Part shown: piece by piece, positions 17,186 to 26,758 of the stretch
How positions within the stretch are numbered: position 1 is the first letter of the stretch
How the letters are laid out: each line of letters begins with the position of its first letter
DNA from: Planococcaceae bacterium Storch 2/2-2
Lineage (GTDB): Bacteria; Bacillota; Bacilli; Bacillales_A; Planococcaceae
Direction of reading: 5' to 3'
Assembly (NCBI GenBank): GCA_009740415.1
Contig: WOYE01000008.1
Coordinates: forward strand, 221,881 to 285,880
Length of the DNA: 64,000 bases
The notes under the pieces: model-generated
Told to the model about the DNA's origin: nothing
The model's input: only the letters and a program-made list of their open reading frames with translations
The model's database searches: none
Made by a program: the position numbers and the translations under genes

Positions 17186-18562
17186 TTATCGTTCCGATGT
17201 CCGCTTCGAATGAAACGTAAAAGAATACGGCGTACGATCATCATCCGACAAGTCGACAACCCACGGTTGACCGGTCAACGCATCGTACGCATGCAAATTC
17301 ATTTCCTTTTTTCCATATCCTACATCGTACTGCTTCACGTAAACGGCGTATCCACGCTCATCGATTTCATCGAGTACGTAACGCAGCGTACAGTTAATCT
17401 GTTCATTCAATGAGTCTTTCACTTTTCGATTCGTCCATTGAATCGATGAATCGTTTGGAAGATCAACGTACAATCCATCATCGCATCGTAGAGAGAGTAA
17501 ACGACCACTTCGCCGTGAAATCGTACAATGAATCGTCGAATGGTTGACAAAGTAGCCGTTCATGAACCGATGAAACGTAAACGTATAATGCTCTTCTTCG
17601 ACGACTGCTACGCGCTCTCTTTGGATCGTTCCTTCAATCGTTCCGAAAAAACCGACAATGTAGCGAACCGCTTCAGCATACGCTTCTTCTTCTGTCCAAA
17701 CCGCCGACAGCGACTGCTTTTCGATATCCGTACCGTGAAAGGCACGTATTTTCCCTCGTTCGTTCACGGTCATCTCGCCGATCCATTCACCGTCTCTCGT
17801 CCAACGATACGTTAACGATTCACCCACTTGACGTTCCATCGTGCCACGCTCACTCAATTCGCTAAGCCATTCCGGTTTAGAGATCGGCTCAGGAACGAGC
17901 GGTAACGATTCATACGTTCCTTCTTCAATGCCTAACGTTTCATACGTCGTCACTGTACCATCGAGCCCAACTTCTAACGGTTGTGACCAAAGCACATGTT
18001 GAACGAGTGTCCATTCATTGTTGCCACCGACGTACGTTTTCGCGTCAAAATAATCGTATTGCAACTTCGGCTCAACCGACGCGACGTAAATTGCCTTTGC
18101 TTCTTCTGCTGTAATCGTGACTGGTACATAGGCAAATCGAATCGGATATAAAAAAGAACGAATGCTCTGTAACATACCATCTTTCCAAAAAACGAAACGA
18201 AGTCCACTATTCGGCAAGTCAATGCCTTCTACGGAGCGACGATCGAACTGAAGTTCATACGTTGTCGCTGCTGGCACAACAGTCGGCCCATAGAGCGAGC
18301 TTGCCTGTTCTGGCCATAACGTATCAACGAGCGCTTTCGCTCGTCCAATCATCATTTCAATCGGCTGCTCCTCTCGAGTGACTGCTGAATATTCGAATGC
18401 AACGTATCGAAATTGACCGTCTACGAGTAAAAGAGAACCGATCCGTCGGTTGAATTCTTTTGAAAAAATAATGTAATGATCTTCCCCTAGCTCGCCGACT
18501 TCCTTTTCTTTTACTAATGTATAAGCGTGATCTTTCATTAACTCCGTTACGATTGAATGCAT
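17186..18562 (-). CDS. YcdB/YcdC-like (PepSY-related) protein
   Basis: The product (458 residues) looks like two tandem copies of the YcdB/YcdC domain. Each combines an ITAEEAKAIY/WTEEEAYAEAVRYI helix with the beta strands seen in PepSY-related proteins, and each copy has Tyr/Trp-rich strands. No signal peptide or transmembrane segment is visible, unlike many secreted members. Function unknown. It is alone between a terminator and the divergent TetM-like gene. Confidence 0.55.
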   Translation of the reverse strand: MHSIVTELMKDHAYTLVKEKEVGELGEDHYIIFSKEFNRRIGSLLLVDGQFRYVAFEYSAVTREEQPIEMMIGRAKALVDTLWPEQASSLYGPTVVPAATTYELQFDRRSVEGIDLPNSGLRFVFWKDGMLQSIRSFLYPIRFAYVPVTITAEEAKAIYVASVEPKLQYDYFDAKTYVGGNNEWTLVQHVLWSQPLEVGLDGTVTTYETLGIEEGTYESLPLVPEPISKPEWLSELSERGTMERQVGESLTYRWTRDGEWIGEMTVNERGKIRAFHGTDIEKQSLSAVWTEEEAYAEAVRYIVGFFGTIEGTIQRERVAVVEEEHYTFTFHRFMNGYFVNHSTIHCTISRRSGRLLSLRCDDGLYVDLPNDSSIQWTNRKVKDSLNEQINCTLRYVLDEIDERGYAVYVKQYDVGYGKKEMNLHAYDALTGQPWVVDLSDDDRTPYSFTFHSKRTSER

Positions 18563-18676
18563 AGTTATCCCTTCTTCCTCACGCTCTCTTCTTCACTTAC
18601 GCTATACTTGACGTATACTACAATACTAAAGGAAAACTGAAGAAACAACGATAACGAGAAGGAGGGAGGCTTGAGC

Positions 18677-20641
18677 ATGACTTTCATAGCACAAGCCGAA
18701 CAAATGAACAAAACGATAGGGATCGTCGCACACGTCGATGCAGGTAAAACAACGTTCACTGAACAGTTACTTTACGATGTGCAAGCCATCGTTCAGAAAG
18801 GGCGCGTCGATCATGAAACTTCATTTCTCGATCATCATGTCATTGAAAAAGAACGAGGCATTACTATTTTTTCAGATGAAACGACATTCACTTACGAAGG
18901 GGATACATACTTTTTAATCGATACACCGGGGCATACCGATTTTTCTTACGAATTGGAACAAACATTACATGCGCTCGACTATGCGATCTTAATTGTTAGT
19001 GCGACCGACGGTGTTCAAAGTTACACGAAAACGATTTGGAAATTATTGAAGAAACACGACGTTCGCTCATTTCTATTCATTAATAAAATGGATCTCGCTC
19101 GTCAATCTTTGCCGACAATTGTCCGCTCAATCGAAAAAGAATTAGGGACAACTTTGTTAGAAATGAACGATGCGGAAGACGAATCGAAATTAGAAGACGT
19201 CGCTATGCTCGATGAACAGTTGCTCCACGCCTTTTTTGAAGGTGATTTAACGATGCAACAAGCGATTCAACGAGCGATCGATCAACAGTCACTCGTTTTA
19301 TATAGCAGTGGCTCCGCTCTTCACGGGGAAGGTGTGCAACCATTTTTTCATACGATTCACGAACGGACGAAAACGACGTACGACTGTTCAGAAACACCGA
19401 GTGGATTCATCTATAAAATACGGTACGATTCCGAAAATCGAAAAAACTGTTTCATCAAATTAACGAAAGGCACACTCGAGCTCAAAGACTCGCTTACGTT
19501 ACGAGGAGAGAGGAAAAAAATTCACGAAATGCGAACGTATCGTGGGAGTGAATTTTTACCTGTTCAACGAGTGACGGCTGGACAACTCGTCGCACTCATT
19601 GGATTCGACCAAGGGCAAGTTGGTGATCGCTTCGGTGACGAACAAAAAGAGCTCATGATTGAACGACTTCCTGCTTTTTCAGCTGCGGTTGAATCCATCG
19701 ATCCTTCTGTTCCACTTCATACGTTATACGAACGATTCCAACAGTTGGAACAAGAAAACCCGACGTTGCACGTCCAATGGAATGCAGCCGAACAGACGCT
19801 TCTTATCGAAGCGCTCGGCTTAATCCAACTCGAAATGATCGAACAGTTGATGGATGAGCGATACGGGATTGCGGTCCGTTGTTTAGAACCTACTATTTTA
19901 TATAAAGAAACGATTGCCACCGAAACAATGGGGTACGGACATTTCGAACCGCTCCGTCATTATGCCGAAGTACACGTCCTCTTGTCGCCGAATCCGCCAG
20001 GGCGCGGAATGACTGTTTCACATGAAACAAATTCGAACGAAGTGACGAGTGGCATGTTAAAAGAAATAAAAGAAGCGGTCTTACATGGAGGGATGACCGG
20101 GGTTGCGACCGGTTCTCCACTGACCGATGTTCACGTTACCATTTTAGCGGCGAAAGGGCATATGCGACATACTGCTCCCGGTGACTTTAAAGAAGCTACT
20201 TTCCGAGCGATGCGTTATGCGCTCGAACGAGCAGAAACTGTCGTGTTAGAACCGATGTACTCTTTTGAAGCAAGTGTTCCTTCGACCATCATCGGGAAGT
20301 TTTATCAAGACGTCGAGCGAGCGGCAGGCCAATTGAATGATCCCATTCAAAAAGAGCATGCGATCGAGATTACTGGTGAAGTACCTGTTGCAACATTCGC
20401 TCGTTATGCAGACCAATTCGCTTCTTTAACGAGTGGAAAAGGAACGTTGTCACTCGACTTCTCTCACTATGCACCTTGCCACAATGAAGAAGAGGTCATT
20501 GCGTCAATCGGTTATGATCGAACGAAAGATCCTCAATTTACATCGTCATCGATGTTTTGTACGAAAGGTGCTGGATTTTCCGTACCTTCTTCCGAAGTCG
20601 CTTCGATGATTCATATCGATCCGAAAACATATCAAAAATGA
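18677..20641 (+). CDS. TetM-like translational GTPase (EF-G superfamily)
   Basis: The product (654 residues) has an EF-G-type GTP-binding domain. G1 AHVDAGKT is at 18-25, G3 DTPGHTD at 82-88 and G4 NKMD at 136-139. It has the shortened domain structure and length of the TetM/TetO ribosomal-protection group, not full EF-G or RF3. The C-terminal DSVFC-like block (SSMFCTKGAGFSVP) resembles chromosomal Firmicute homologs. TetM proteins evict tetracycline from the ribosome, but chromosomal relatives may have housekeeping roles. ATG 18677 is 7 bases after GGAGGGAGG. A TTG at 18671 would leave one base. Transfer signs such as flanking repeats are not seen. Confidence 0.8.
   Translation: MTFIAQAEQMNKTIGIVAHVDAGKTTFTEQLLYDVQAIVQKGRVDHETSFLDHHVIEKERGITIFSDETTFTYEGDTYFLIDTPGHTDFSYELEQTLHALDYAILIVSATDGVQSYTKTIWKLLKKHDVRSFLFINKMDLARQSLPTIVRSIEKELGTTLLEMNDAEDESKLEDVAMLDEQLLHAFFEGDLTMQQAIQRAIDQQSLVLYSSGSALHGEGVQPFFHTIHERTKTTYDCSETPSGFIYKIRYDSENRKNCFIKLTKGTLELKDSLTLRGERKKIHEMRTYRGSEFLPVQRVTAGQLVALIGFDQGQVGDRFGDEQKELMIERLPAFSAAVESIDPSVPLHTLYERFQQLEQENPTLHVQWNAAEQTLLIEALGLIQLEMIEQLMDERYGIAVRCLEPTILYKETIATETMGYGHFEPLRHYAEVHVLLSPNPPGRGMTVSHETNSNEVTSGMLKEIKEAVLHGGMTGVATGSPLTDVHVTILAAKGHMRHTAPGDFKEATFRAMRYALERAETVVLEPMYSFEASVPSTIIGKFYQDVERAAGQLNDPIQKEHAIEITGEVPVATFARYADQFASLTSGKGTLSLDFSHYAPCHNEEEVIASIGYDRTKDPQFTSSSMFCTKGAGFSVPSSEVASMIHIDPKTYQK
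20014..20029. promoter_or_regulatory. parS-like site
   Basis: TGTTTCACATGAAACA differs from the Firmicute ParB-binding consensus TGTTTCACGTGAAACA at one central base. It lies inside the TetM-like gene, about 34 kb from dnaA. A parB gene is present in the window. Confidence 0.4.
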
Positions 20642-20705
20642 CCTACCTCTTTTTTCATCCATTTGCTACACTATGAGTAGTAAATTGCAGAAAGAAGGAT
20701 GTTGT

Positions 20706-21536
20706 ATGAGACCACGGGCTTTATCAATCGCCGGTTCTGCCGCACGTGGCGGAGCTGGTATTCAAGCTGACTTAAAAACGTTTCAAGAGCTAGATGTGTA
20801 CGGAGTCGCTAGCATTACAGCTTTCGTCGCTCGTCACCCTGAAACGAAGCAAGGAGTCTACCCACAAACGACGGAAGCGATCGAAGCACAAGTGTATACG
20901 ATGTTAGAAGATATCGGATGCGATGCGTTAAAAACAGGTATGCTTTTCACAGAAGAAATTATTCAAACGGTCGCACATCTCGTCAAAACGAGCGGTGTTC
21001 AATCGATCGTCGTCGATCCTGTCATGATTGGAAAAATGGGGTCCAAGTTATTAAAAGATGAAGCGATGGACGCGTTACAAACATTGCTCATTCCACAAGC
21101 GACCGTCGTTACGCCGAATATGTACGAAGCCGCACATTTAATCGGAAAATCATTTGACGCTCTCCAAACACGGGACGATTTAATCGACGCTGCGGAGCAA
21201 ATTCACGAGCTCGGGCCGAAATATGTTCTCGTTAAAGGTGGGAAATTAGAAGGTCCAGCCATCGACATTTTATTCGACGGTGACAACATGTACGAGCTGA
21301 AAGCACCTCGAATTGATACGATCCATACGAACGGTGCAGGCTGTACCTATTCAGCAGCGATCACTGCTGAATTAGCAAAAGGCGCTTCAATCGTCGACGC
21401 TGTAACGACAGCGAAGCGGTTCATTACGGCTGCCATTCGAAAAGCAGAACCATTCAAACAAGGACCTGGTCCGACGTATCATGCCGCGTTTAAAAAATAC
21501 GGTGAAGATGAAGTCATCGTTACTAAAATTCGATAA
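20706..21536 (+). CDS. pdxK: Pyridoxal/pyridoxine kinase (ThiD-type PdxK)
   Basis: The product (276 residues) is a ribokinase-fold kinase of the Bacillus PdxK/ThiD group. GSAARGGAGIQADLKTF is at the N-terminus, VDPVM near residue 102 and the nucleotide/anion-hole motif NGAGCTYSAAI near residue 210. The Cys in GAGCT is the mark of the Bacillus-type pyridoxal kinase. It phosphorylates B6 vitamers (and possibly hydroxymethylpyrimidine) to make PLP. ATG 20706 is 7 bases after AGAAAGAAGG. An upstream in-frame ATG at 20673 has no SD. It is a monocistronic unit with a strong terminator. Confidence 0.85.
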   Translation: MRPRALSIAGSAARGGAGIQADLKTFQELDVYGVASITAFVARHPETKQGVYPQTTEAIEAQVYTMLEDIGCDALKTGMLFTEEIIQTVAHLVKTSGVQSIVVDPVMIGKMGSKLLKDEAMDALQTLLIPQATVVTPNMYEAAHLIGKSFDALQTRDDLIDAAEQIHELGPKYVLVKGGKLEGPAIDILFDGDNMYELKAPRIDTIHTNGAGCTYSAAITAELAKGASIVDAVTTAKRFITAAIRKAEPFKQGPGPTYHAAFKKYGEDEVIVTKIR

Positions 21537-21576
21537 AAAAAGCCTTTTAGCGACTGATCCGCTAAAAGGCTTTTTT
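21535..21576. terminator. Bidirectional terminator pdxK / aacS
   Basis: AGCCTTTTAGCG pairs with CGCTAAAAGGCT, flanked by six A's and six T's. Confidence 0.9.
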
Positions 21577-23598
21577 CTATAAATTTTCAATCATCGGTTT
21601 CATAACCGTTTCATAAAATTCCGTATAATCTTCCATCGCTTCAGGATTGTGCATCGCTTCCAAACTAGCGACTTCTTCCAACGGTTCTCCTTGCAAAAGA
21701 CGTCGAACCGGTACTTCCATCTTTTTCATCGTCAACGTATAAGGAATCGCGTGAACTGCATAAACCGCATCGGGCACGTGACGTTTCGTAAACTTCTTAC
21801 GGATGACTTCTTTCAACTCATCGCTCGTCGAGTCACTCCAACGCATTCCTTCTTGTACGACGACAAACAGCGGCATGAACGATTCTCCCGTCGGCAATTC
21901 AATATGAACGACGAGACTATCTTTCACATACGGGCTTTTTTCAATCGCTGTGTAAATTTCACCTGTTCCGATTCGAACACCGTTTCGATTCAAAATCGAA
22001 TCCGAACGGCCGTACACGATCGAAGAACCATCTTCATGAAACTCTACGTAATCGCCATGTTGCCACACTTTTGGAAACATCGAGAAGTACGTTTCACGAT
22101 ACAGTTCTTTCTCAGGATCATTCCACAAATAAATAGGCATTGAAGGCATCGGGTCGGTAATGACGAGCTCTCCGACTTCCTCGACGACTCGATGACCGAG
22201 TTCATCGTACGCTTGAGCGCCGACTCCGAGCATACGAACTTGAATTTCTCCTGCTCGAACGGGTTCTGTCGGAATCGCTCCGATAAATCCTGAACAAACA
22301 TCGGTTCCGCCACTTTGTGACGTTAACCAAAGATCGCGTTTCACGTTGCTATAAATCCAATGGAACACTTCTGCCGAAGCAGGTGACCCGCTCAATAACA
22401 TGCTACGTAACGAACGTAATTTAAACTGTTCGCCTGGAACGATTTCCGCACGTCGCATTTGTTGAATGTATGCAGGACTTGAACCGAACATCGTCGCGTT
22501 CGTTTGATCGACAATTTCCCACAACTTGTACGTATCAGGATACGTCGGGCTACCGTCGTACAAAACGATCGAACTTTTCGTCAATAGCCCACTGACGAGC
22601 AAGTTGAACATCATCCAACCGGTCGTCGTATAGAAGAACATCGTATCGCCTTCTCGTAAGTCTAAATGGAATGTCGTCAATTTGTACATCTCGATTAAAA
22701 CACCACCGTGACTATGGACGATCGCTTTCGGAATACCTGTCGTTCCCGAAGAATATAAAATCCAAAGCGGCTCGTTGAATTCCACAGGTTCAAAAATGAA
22801 CGTCTCTTCATCAACCTCTACCTGTTGCATAATTTCAGGCCATAAATGAAGCTTTGGCGTGTCGGGTGCTGCGAACGCGTACGGCACGAAAATGACATGT
22901 TTCAAAGTAGGTAGTTGAGCGATCATGTCGTTCACTTCATCGCGTCGATCGTACAACTCACCGTGGTGACGATATCCTCCAACGGTAATAAATACGGTCG
23001 GTTCAATTTGAGCGAAACGATCGATGACACTCGCTGACCCGAATTCAGGTGCGGTACTACTCCAAACGGCTCCGATCGCTGCCGTTGCTAACATAGCGAC
23101 AACCGATTCATAAATATTCGGCATGTACGCAACGACGCGTTCGCCTTTTTTCACTCCGAGCGTTCGGAAATACGTAGCGAGTTTCATCACGTCTGTCCGT
23201 AGTTCTTTCCACGTTCTCACGCGATCCGTTCGCGTCTCTGATTTAGAATAAACGGCGATGGATGAGTCTTTCGCATCGCGCAAAATATGTTCTGCATAGT
23301 TGACACGCGCTCCCGTGAACCATTCAACGCCAGGCATTTGAAACTTCGTTAACACGTCTTCATACGGTGAATCAAAACGGAAGTATTCGTACATCGTCTT
23401 CCAAAATGTAGGGAGCTCTTCGATCGACCATTCCCATAATTCGTTATATGAATCAAACGTAAGCTCATAATGCTCTTCTAACCAATCCATATATCGTTTA
23501 ATATTCGATTGTTCTTTCATTTTTTCAGTCGGTGCCCATAACGGTGTTCCTGTTGTGCACTCCTCGACTGGTGGTAACGTTGGTAAACGCTTTCTCAT
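21577..23598 (-). CDS. Acetoacetyl-CoA synthetase
   Basis: The product (673 residues) belongs to the acyl-adenylate family, acetoacetate-CoA ligase branch. It has the AMP-binding loop YSSGTTGIPKAIVHSHGG, the VVAYMPNIYESVVAMLATAAIGA segment, and the C-terminal GRSDSILNRNGVRIGTGEIY hinge. A Lys in the C-terminal lobe (TLTMKKMEVPVRRLL) is the presumed catalytic Lys. It activates acetoacetate with ATP and CoA, for ketone-body or polyhydroxybutyrate use. The length is normal. It is the last gene of a LysR-VOC-synthetase unit with a 30-base gap to the VOC gene. Confidence 0.88.
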   Translation of the reverse strand: MRKRLPTLPPVEECTTGTPLWAPTEKMKEQSNIKRYMDWLEEHYELTFDSYNELWEWSIEELPTFWKTMYEYFRFDSPYEDVLTKFQMPGVEWFTGARVNYAEHILRDAKDSSIAVYSKSETRTDRVRTWKELRTDVMKLATYFRTLGVKKGERVVAYMPNIYESVVAMLATAAIGAVWSSTAPEFGSASVIDRFAQIEPTVFITVGGYRHHGELYDRRDEVNDMIAQLPTLKHVIFVPYAFAAPDTPKLHLWPEIMQQVEVDEETFIFEPVEFNEPLWILYSSGTTGIPKAIVHSHGGVLIEMYKLTTFHLDLREGDTMFFYTTTGWMMFNLLVSGLLTKSSIVLYDGSPTYPDTYKLWEIVDQTNATMFGSSPAYIQQMRRAEIVPGEQFKLRSLRSMLLSGSPASAEVFHWIYSNVKRDLWLTSQSGGTDVCSGFIGAIPTEPVRAGEIQVRMLGVGAQAYDELGHRVVEEVGELVITDPMPSMPIYLWNDPEKELYRETYFSMFPKVWQHGDYVEFHEDGSSIVYGRSDSILNRNGVRIGTGEIYTAIEKSPYVKDSLVVHIELPTGESFMPLFVVVQEGMRWSDSTSDELKEVIRKKFTKRHVPDAVYAVHAIPYTLTMKKMEVPVRRLLQGEPLEEVASLEAMHNPEAMEDYTEFYETVMKPMIENL

Positions 23599-23628
23599 AC
23601 GATCTCCTCTTTCTTAATTTAAACTCCT

Positions 23629-24465
23629 TCAAATGACTAACGTGAAACGGTTTCCTGATGGATCAACCGTTTCATAACGATGATCCACTGCTAAAACAGA
23701 TGCCTCAATGGAACGTAACCGCCCTACCGCTTCTTCAAGTGCGAACGGAGTCGGATACGTAATCACTGCTCGTTGTAAGCCGACAGTACCTTCATCGGCG
23801 GCTGGTACGTCTTCTCCTTGCCATATGTTAATCGCAATATGATGATGATACCGATTCGACGATAAAAAATAAGCACCTGAGGCGGCTGCAACGGTTTCAA
23901 ATCCTAACGCCTCATAGTAGGAAAGTGCACGCTGTAGATCCGATACGTGCAAATGAAGATGTCCGACGATCGTCTCTGGATCAATCGTTCGTTCAACGAC
24001 TCCTTCATTGTACAACGTACGAACGTCGAGAGGGTTCGTTGCCATAACGACTTCTTCTTCTCTCCACACCCATCGTTCAGGCGTACGGTCACGATAAATT
24101 TCTATGCCGTTTCCGTCTGGATCGGATAAATAGAGTGCCTCACTTACTAAATGATCGGCCGATCCGATCGGCTGATCCGCTGCAACGAGCCGACATAATA
24201 CATTCGCTAATGCTTGGCGAGTCGGGACGAGTAAAGCGAAATGATAGAGACCCGTTCTCCCACGCTGTTTCCGTTTCACATCCGTCGGAACGTGCAGAAT
24301 GAGTAAAATATCGCTTCCGTTCGCTGTAAACGAAGCGTACCGCTCTCCTCTCCGTTCGAACAATTGTAAACCGATTACTTTTTCATAAAATGTAATGGAA
24401 CGGCTAAGATTTGACACGTTCAATTCGATTTGTGGAATAAATGTAGAAGGTGCATGATGGAACAT
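23629..24465 (-). CDS. Two-domain VOC (glyoxalase/bleomycin-resistance) protein, CatE-like
   Basis: The product (278 residues) has two VOC modules at about residues 8-120 and 160-278. The domains contain the usual metal ligands: His in LYHFALLVP, Glu in GNGIEIYRD, His in GHLHLHVSD and His in YHHHIAINIW. The arrangement is like Bacillus CatE, an extradiol catechol dioxygenase. The substrate is not determinable. GGAGGGA precedes the ATG. It lies between a LysR gene (36 bases upstream) and acetoacetyl-CoA synthetase (30 bases downstream), suggesting a coregulated catabolic function. Confidence 0.75.
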   Translation of the reverse strand: MFHHAPSTFIPQIELNVSNLSRSITFYEKVIGLQLFERRGERYASFTANGSDILLILHVPTDVKRKQRGRTGLYHFALLVPTRQALANVLCRLVAADQPIGSADHLVSEALYLSDPDGNGIEIYRDRTPERWVWREEEVVMATNPLDVRTLYNEGVVERTIDPETIVGHLHLHVSDLQRALSYYEALGFETVAAASGAYFLSSNRYHHHIAINIWQGEDVPAADEGTVGLQRAVITYPTPFALEEAVGRLRSIEASVLAVDHRYETVDPSGNRFTLVI

Positions 24466-24501
24466 AAAAATCCCTCCTTTTTCTATCCATTACCCTATTT
24501 T

Positions 24502-25401
24502 CTACGTAAATAGTCTACTTTCATCTCGAACAATTTGTACGAACCGCTCGGAGGCCGGTGATAAAGGAACACTTCGAAGCGAACAAAGTCCAATTTGACG
24601 GGAAGGAATCGGATGCGCCAATTCAACTTCTCTCAATTCACCTGTATCGATCGACTCTTGAGCAAACTCTCGAATGACGCAAGCGACTCCAAAATTCGTC
24701 CGAGCGAACTCTAACAATAAATCGTGAGAACCTAGCTCGAACTCAGGCTCTAATGCCACTCCCCATTTCGCCGCATAACTATCGACGTACTGGCGAGAGT
24801 TCGATTTCGATTCCAACATGATCAATGGCACTTTTTGCAGCTGTTCAAATGTCACTTTCTGTTGCATCACTTTTTCATATTTTTCACCGTATACGAACGT
24901 ATCTTGAATCGATCCGCACGGTTCGATGAGCAATTGCTCATCTTCCACAGGTAAATTACAAAAGGCGATATCTGCCTTTCCTGATTTAACGAGTTCACAC
25001 AATTCAAACGTCGTTCCATTTTCAATTTTAAACTTAATGTGCGGGTACGTCGTATGAAATTTTTCTAAATACGGCATGAGAAAATAGCGTGAAATCGAAT
25101 CTCCGACGCCAATCGTCAACTCACCGACTGCCACGTTTTTAAACTCTTCTAATTTTTGCTCCCCTGCTCGTAATAAGTTTAAAGCAGAATGTGCGTACTC
25201 ATAAAGCAATTTGCCTTCTTGCGTAAGCTCGGCTCCTTTCGGTGTCCGATTAAATAAGCGTACGTCTAATTCTCTCTCTAACTGCATGATCGATTGACTC
25301 ACAGCCGGTTGCGTTAAGTACAATTCTCTCGCCGCTTCCGAAAAGCTTTTACTTTCTCCGACTTGACAGAAAATACGATATAAATCCAATTTGCTAACCA
25401 T
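24502..25401 (-). CDS. LysR-family transcriptional regulator
   Basis: The product (299 residues) has an N-terminal winged helix-turn-helix (KSFSEAARELYLTQPAVSQSIMQLE, residues 18-42) and a C-terminal periplasmic-binding-protein-like effector domain. It most resembles the CysL/YwfK-type group. ATG 25401 is chosen because AAGGAG lies 7 bases upstream; a further in-frame start at 25425 has no SD. It is the first gene of a minus-strand unit with the VOC and acetoacetyl-CoA synthetase genes. It is divergent from the CofE-like gene, whose promoter it may control. Confidence 0.87.
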   Translation of the reverse strand: MVSKLDLYRIFCQVGESKSFSEAARELYLTQPAVSQSIMQLERELDVRLFNRTPKGAELTQEGKLLYEYAHSALNLLRAGEQKLEEFKNVAVGELTIGVGDSISRYFLMPYLEKFHTTYPHIKFKIENGTTFELCELVKSGKADIAFCNLPVEDEQLLIEPCGSIQDTFVYGEKYEKVMQQKVTFEQLQKVPLIMLESKSNSRQYVDSYAAKWGVALEPEFELGSHDLLLEFARTNFGVACVIREFAQESIDTGELREVELAHPIPSRQIGLCSLRSVPLSPASERFVQIVRDESRLFT

Positions 25402-25512
25402 ATTAACTCTCCTTATACGTACCATTCGATATATTCATTTTACTTATAGCATACAGATGATGTATATTACAAGAAGAAATAAGAAGTTATATCGTGTAAG
25501 GAGCGATGATCA

Positions 25513-26706
25513 GTGGAACGTGTAGTAGGTACAATATCGAGAGGTTTACGCTGCCCTATCATTAACGAAGGCGACAATATTGAGCAAATCGTAGTAGACA
25601 GTGTGTTGAAAGCAGCTGAAGTCGAAGGCTTTGAAATTCAAGATCGCGACATCGTATCGATTACAGAATCGATCGTAGCGCGTGCGCAAGGAAACTATGT
25701 AACAATCGATCATATTGCGAAAGATATCGAGCGTAAGTTCGGCGACGATACAGTCGGCGTCATTTTCCCAATTTTGAGTCGGAACCGTTTTGCTAACACA
25801 TTACGCGGTATTGCAAAAGGATCTAAAAAAGTTGTTATTATGTTAAGCTACCCATCGGACGAAGTAGGGAACCATCTCATTAGTCTCGACCAACTCGATG
25901 AAAAAGGAATCAACCCGTGGACAGATGTATTAACGGAAGAAGAATTCCGTCACCACTTCGGTTACCAAAAGCATACGTTTACTGGTGTCGACTACATCGA
26001 ATATTACCGTTCACTCGTTGAAGAATTCGGTACAGAGTGTGAAATTGTATTTTCACAAAAACCGAAAACGATTTTAAAATATACAGATACGATTTTAGCA
26101 TGTGATGTTCATACTCGTTTCCGTACGAAACGAATTTTAGAACAAAACGGCGCGAAAAAAGTATTAACACTTGACGATATTATGGCAGAACCGATTGATG
26201 GAAGCGGCTATAACGAGGAATTTGGCTTGCTCGGTTCAAACGTCTCAACCGATGACGGATTGAAATTGTTCCCACGTGGTTGCCAACCTGTCGTCGATAA
26301 CATCCAACAAATGTTGAAAGAAAAAACAGGGAAAACTGTTGAAGTGATGGTATATGGAGACGGAGCATTTAAAGATCCCGTCGGACATATTTGGGAACTT
26401 GCTGACCCTGTCGTTTCACCTGCTTATACGGAAGGCCTCGTCGGTCAGCCAAATGAAGTGAAACTTAAATATTTAGCAGATAACAACTTTTCTGAGTTGC
26501 GCGGTGAAGCATTGAATAAGGCGATTGCTAACTTCATTCGCGAACGAGAAGATGCTGACTTAACAGGTGCTGTTGAATCACAAGGTACGACACCTCGTAA
26601 GTTGACAGACTTGATCGGATCCCTTTCTGATTTAACTTCAGGAAGCGGGGACAAAGGTACACCGATCGTATTTATTCAAAACTACTTTGATAACTTCACA
26701 TCATAA
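25513..26706 (+). CDS. CofE-like (coenzyme F420-0:glutamate ligase family) protein
   Basis: The product (397 residues) matches the Firmicute branch of the CofE family. It has an N-terminal VVGTISRGLRCPII strand, an RDIVSITESIVARAQGN segment corresponding to the GTP/metal site and a VMVYGDGAFKDPVG block. Archaeal and actinobacterial CofE adds glutamates to coenzyme F420, but most Bacillales are not known to make F420, so the real substrate is uncertain. The start is GTG, 9 bases after AAGGAG. The gene is divergent from the LysR gene and ends in a strong terminator. Confidence 0.75.
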   Translation: MERVVGTISRGLRCPIINEGDNIEQIVVDSVLKAAEVEGFEIQDRDIVSITESIVARAQGNYVTIDHIAKDIERKFGDDTVGVIFPILSRNRFANTLRGIAKGSKKVVIMLSYPSDEVGNHLISLDQLDEKGINPWTDVLTEEEFRHHFGYQKHTFTGVDYIEYYRSLVEEFGTECEIVFSQKPKTILKYTDTILACDVHTRFRTKRILEQNGAKKVLTLDDIMAEPIDGSGYNEEFGLLGSNVSTDDGLKLFPRGCQPVVDNIQQMLKEKTGKTVEVMVYGDGAFKDPVGHIWELADPVVSPAYTEGLVGQPNEVKLKYLADNNFSELRGEALNKAIANFIREREDADLTGAVESQGTTPRKLTDLIGSLSDLTSGSGDKGTPIVFIQNYFDNFTS

Positions 26707-26711
26707 TAATT

Positions 26712-26736
26712 CCTCCGGCCTAGCCGGAGGTTTTTT
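26712..26736 (+). terminator. Terminator of CofE-like gene
   Basis: CCTCCGG pairs with CCGGAGG (5-base loop) followed by six T's. Confidence 0.9.
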
Positions 26737-26758
26737 CTCATGAAGAGAGGAGACGGTT

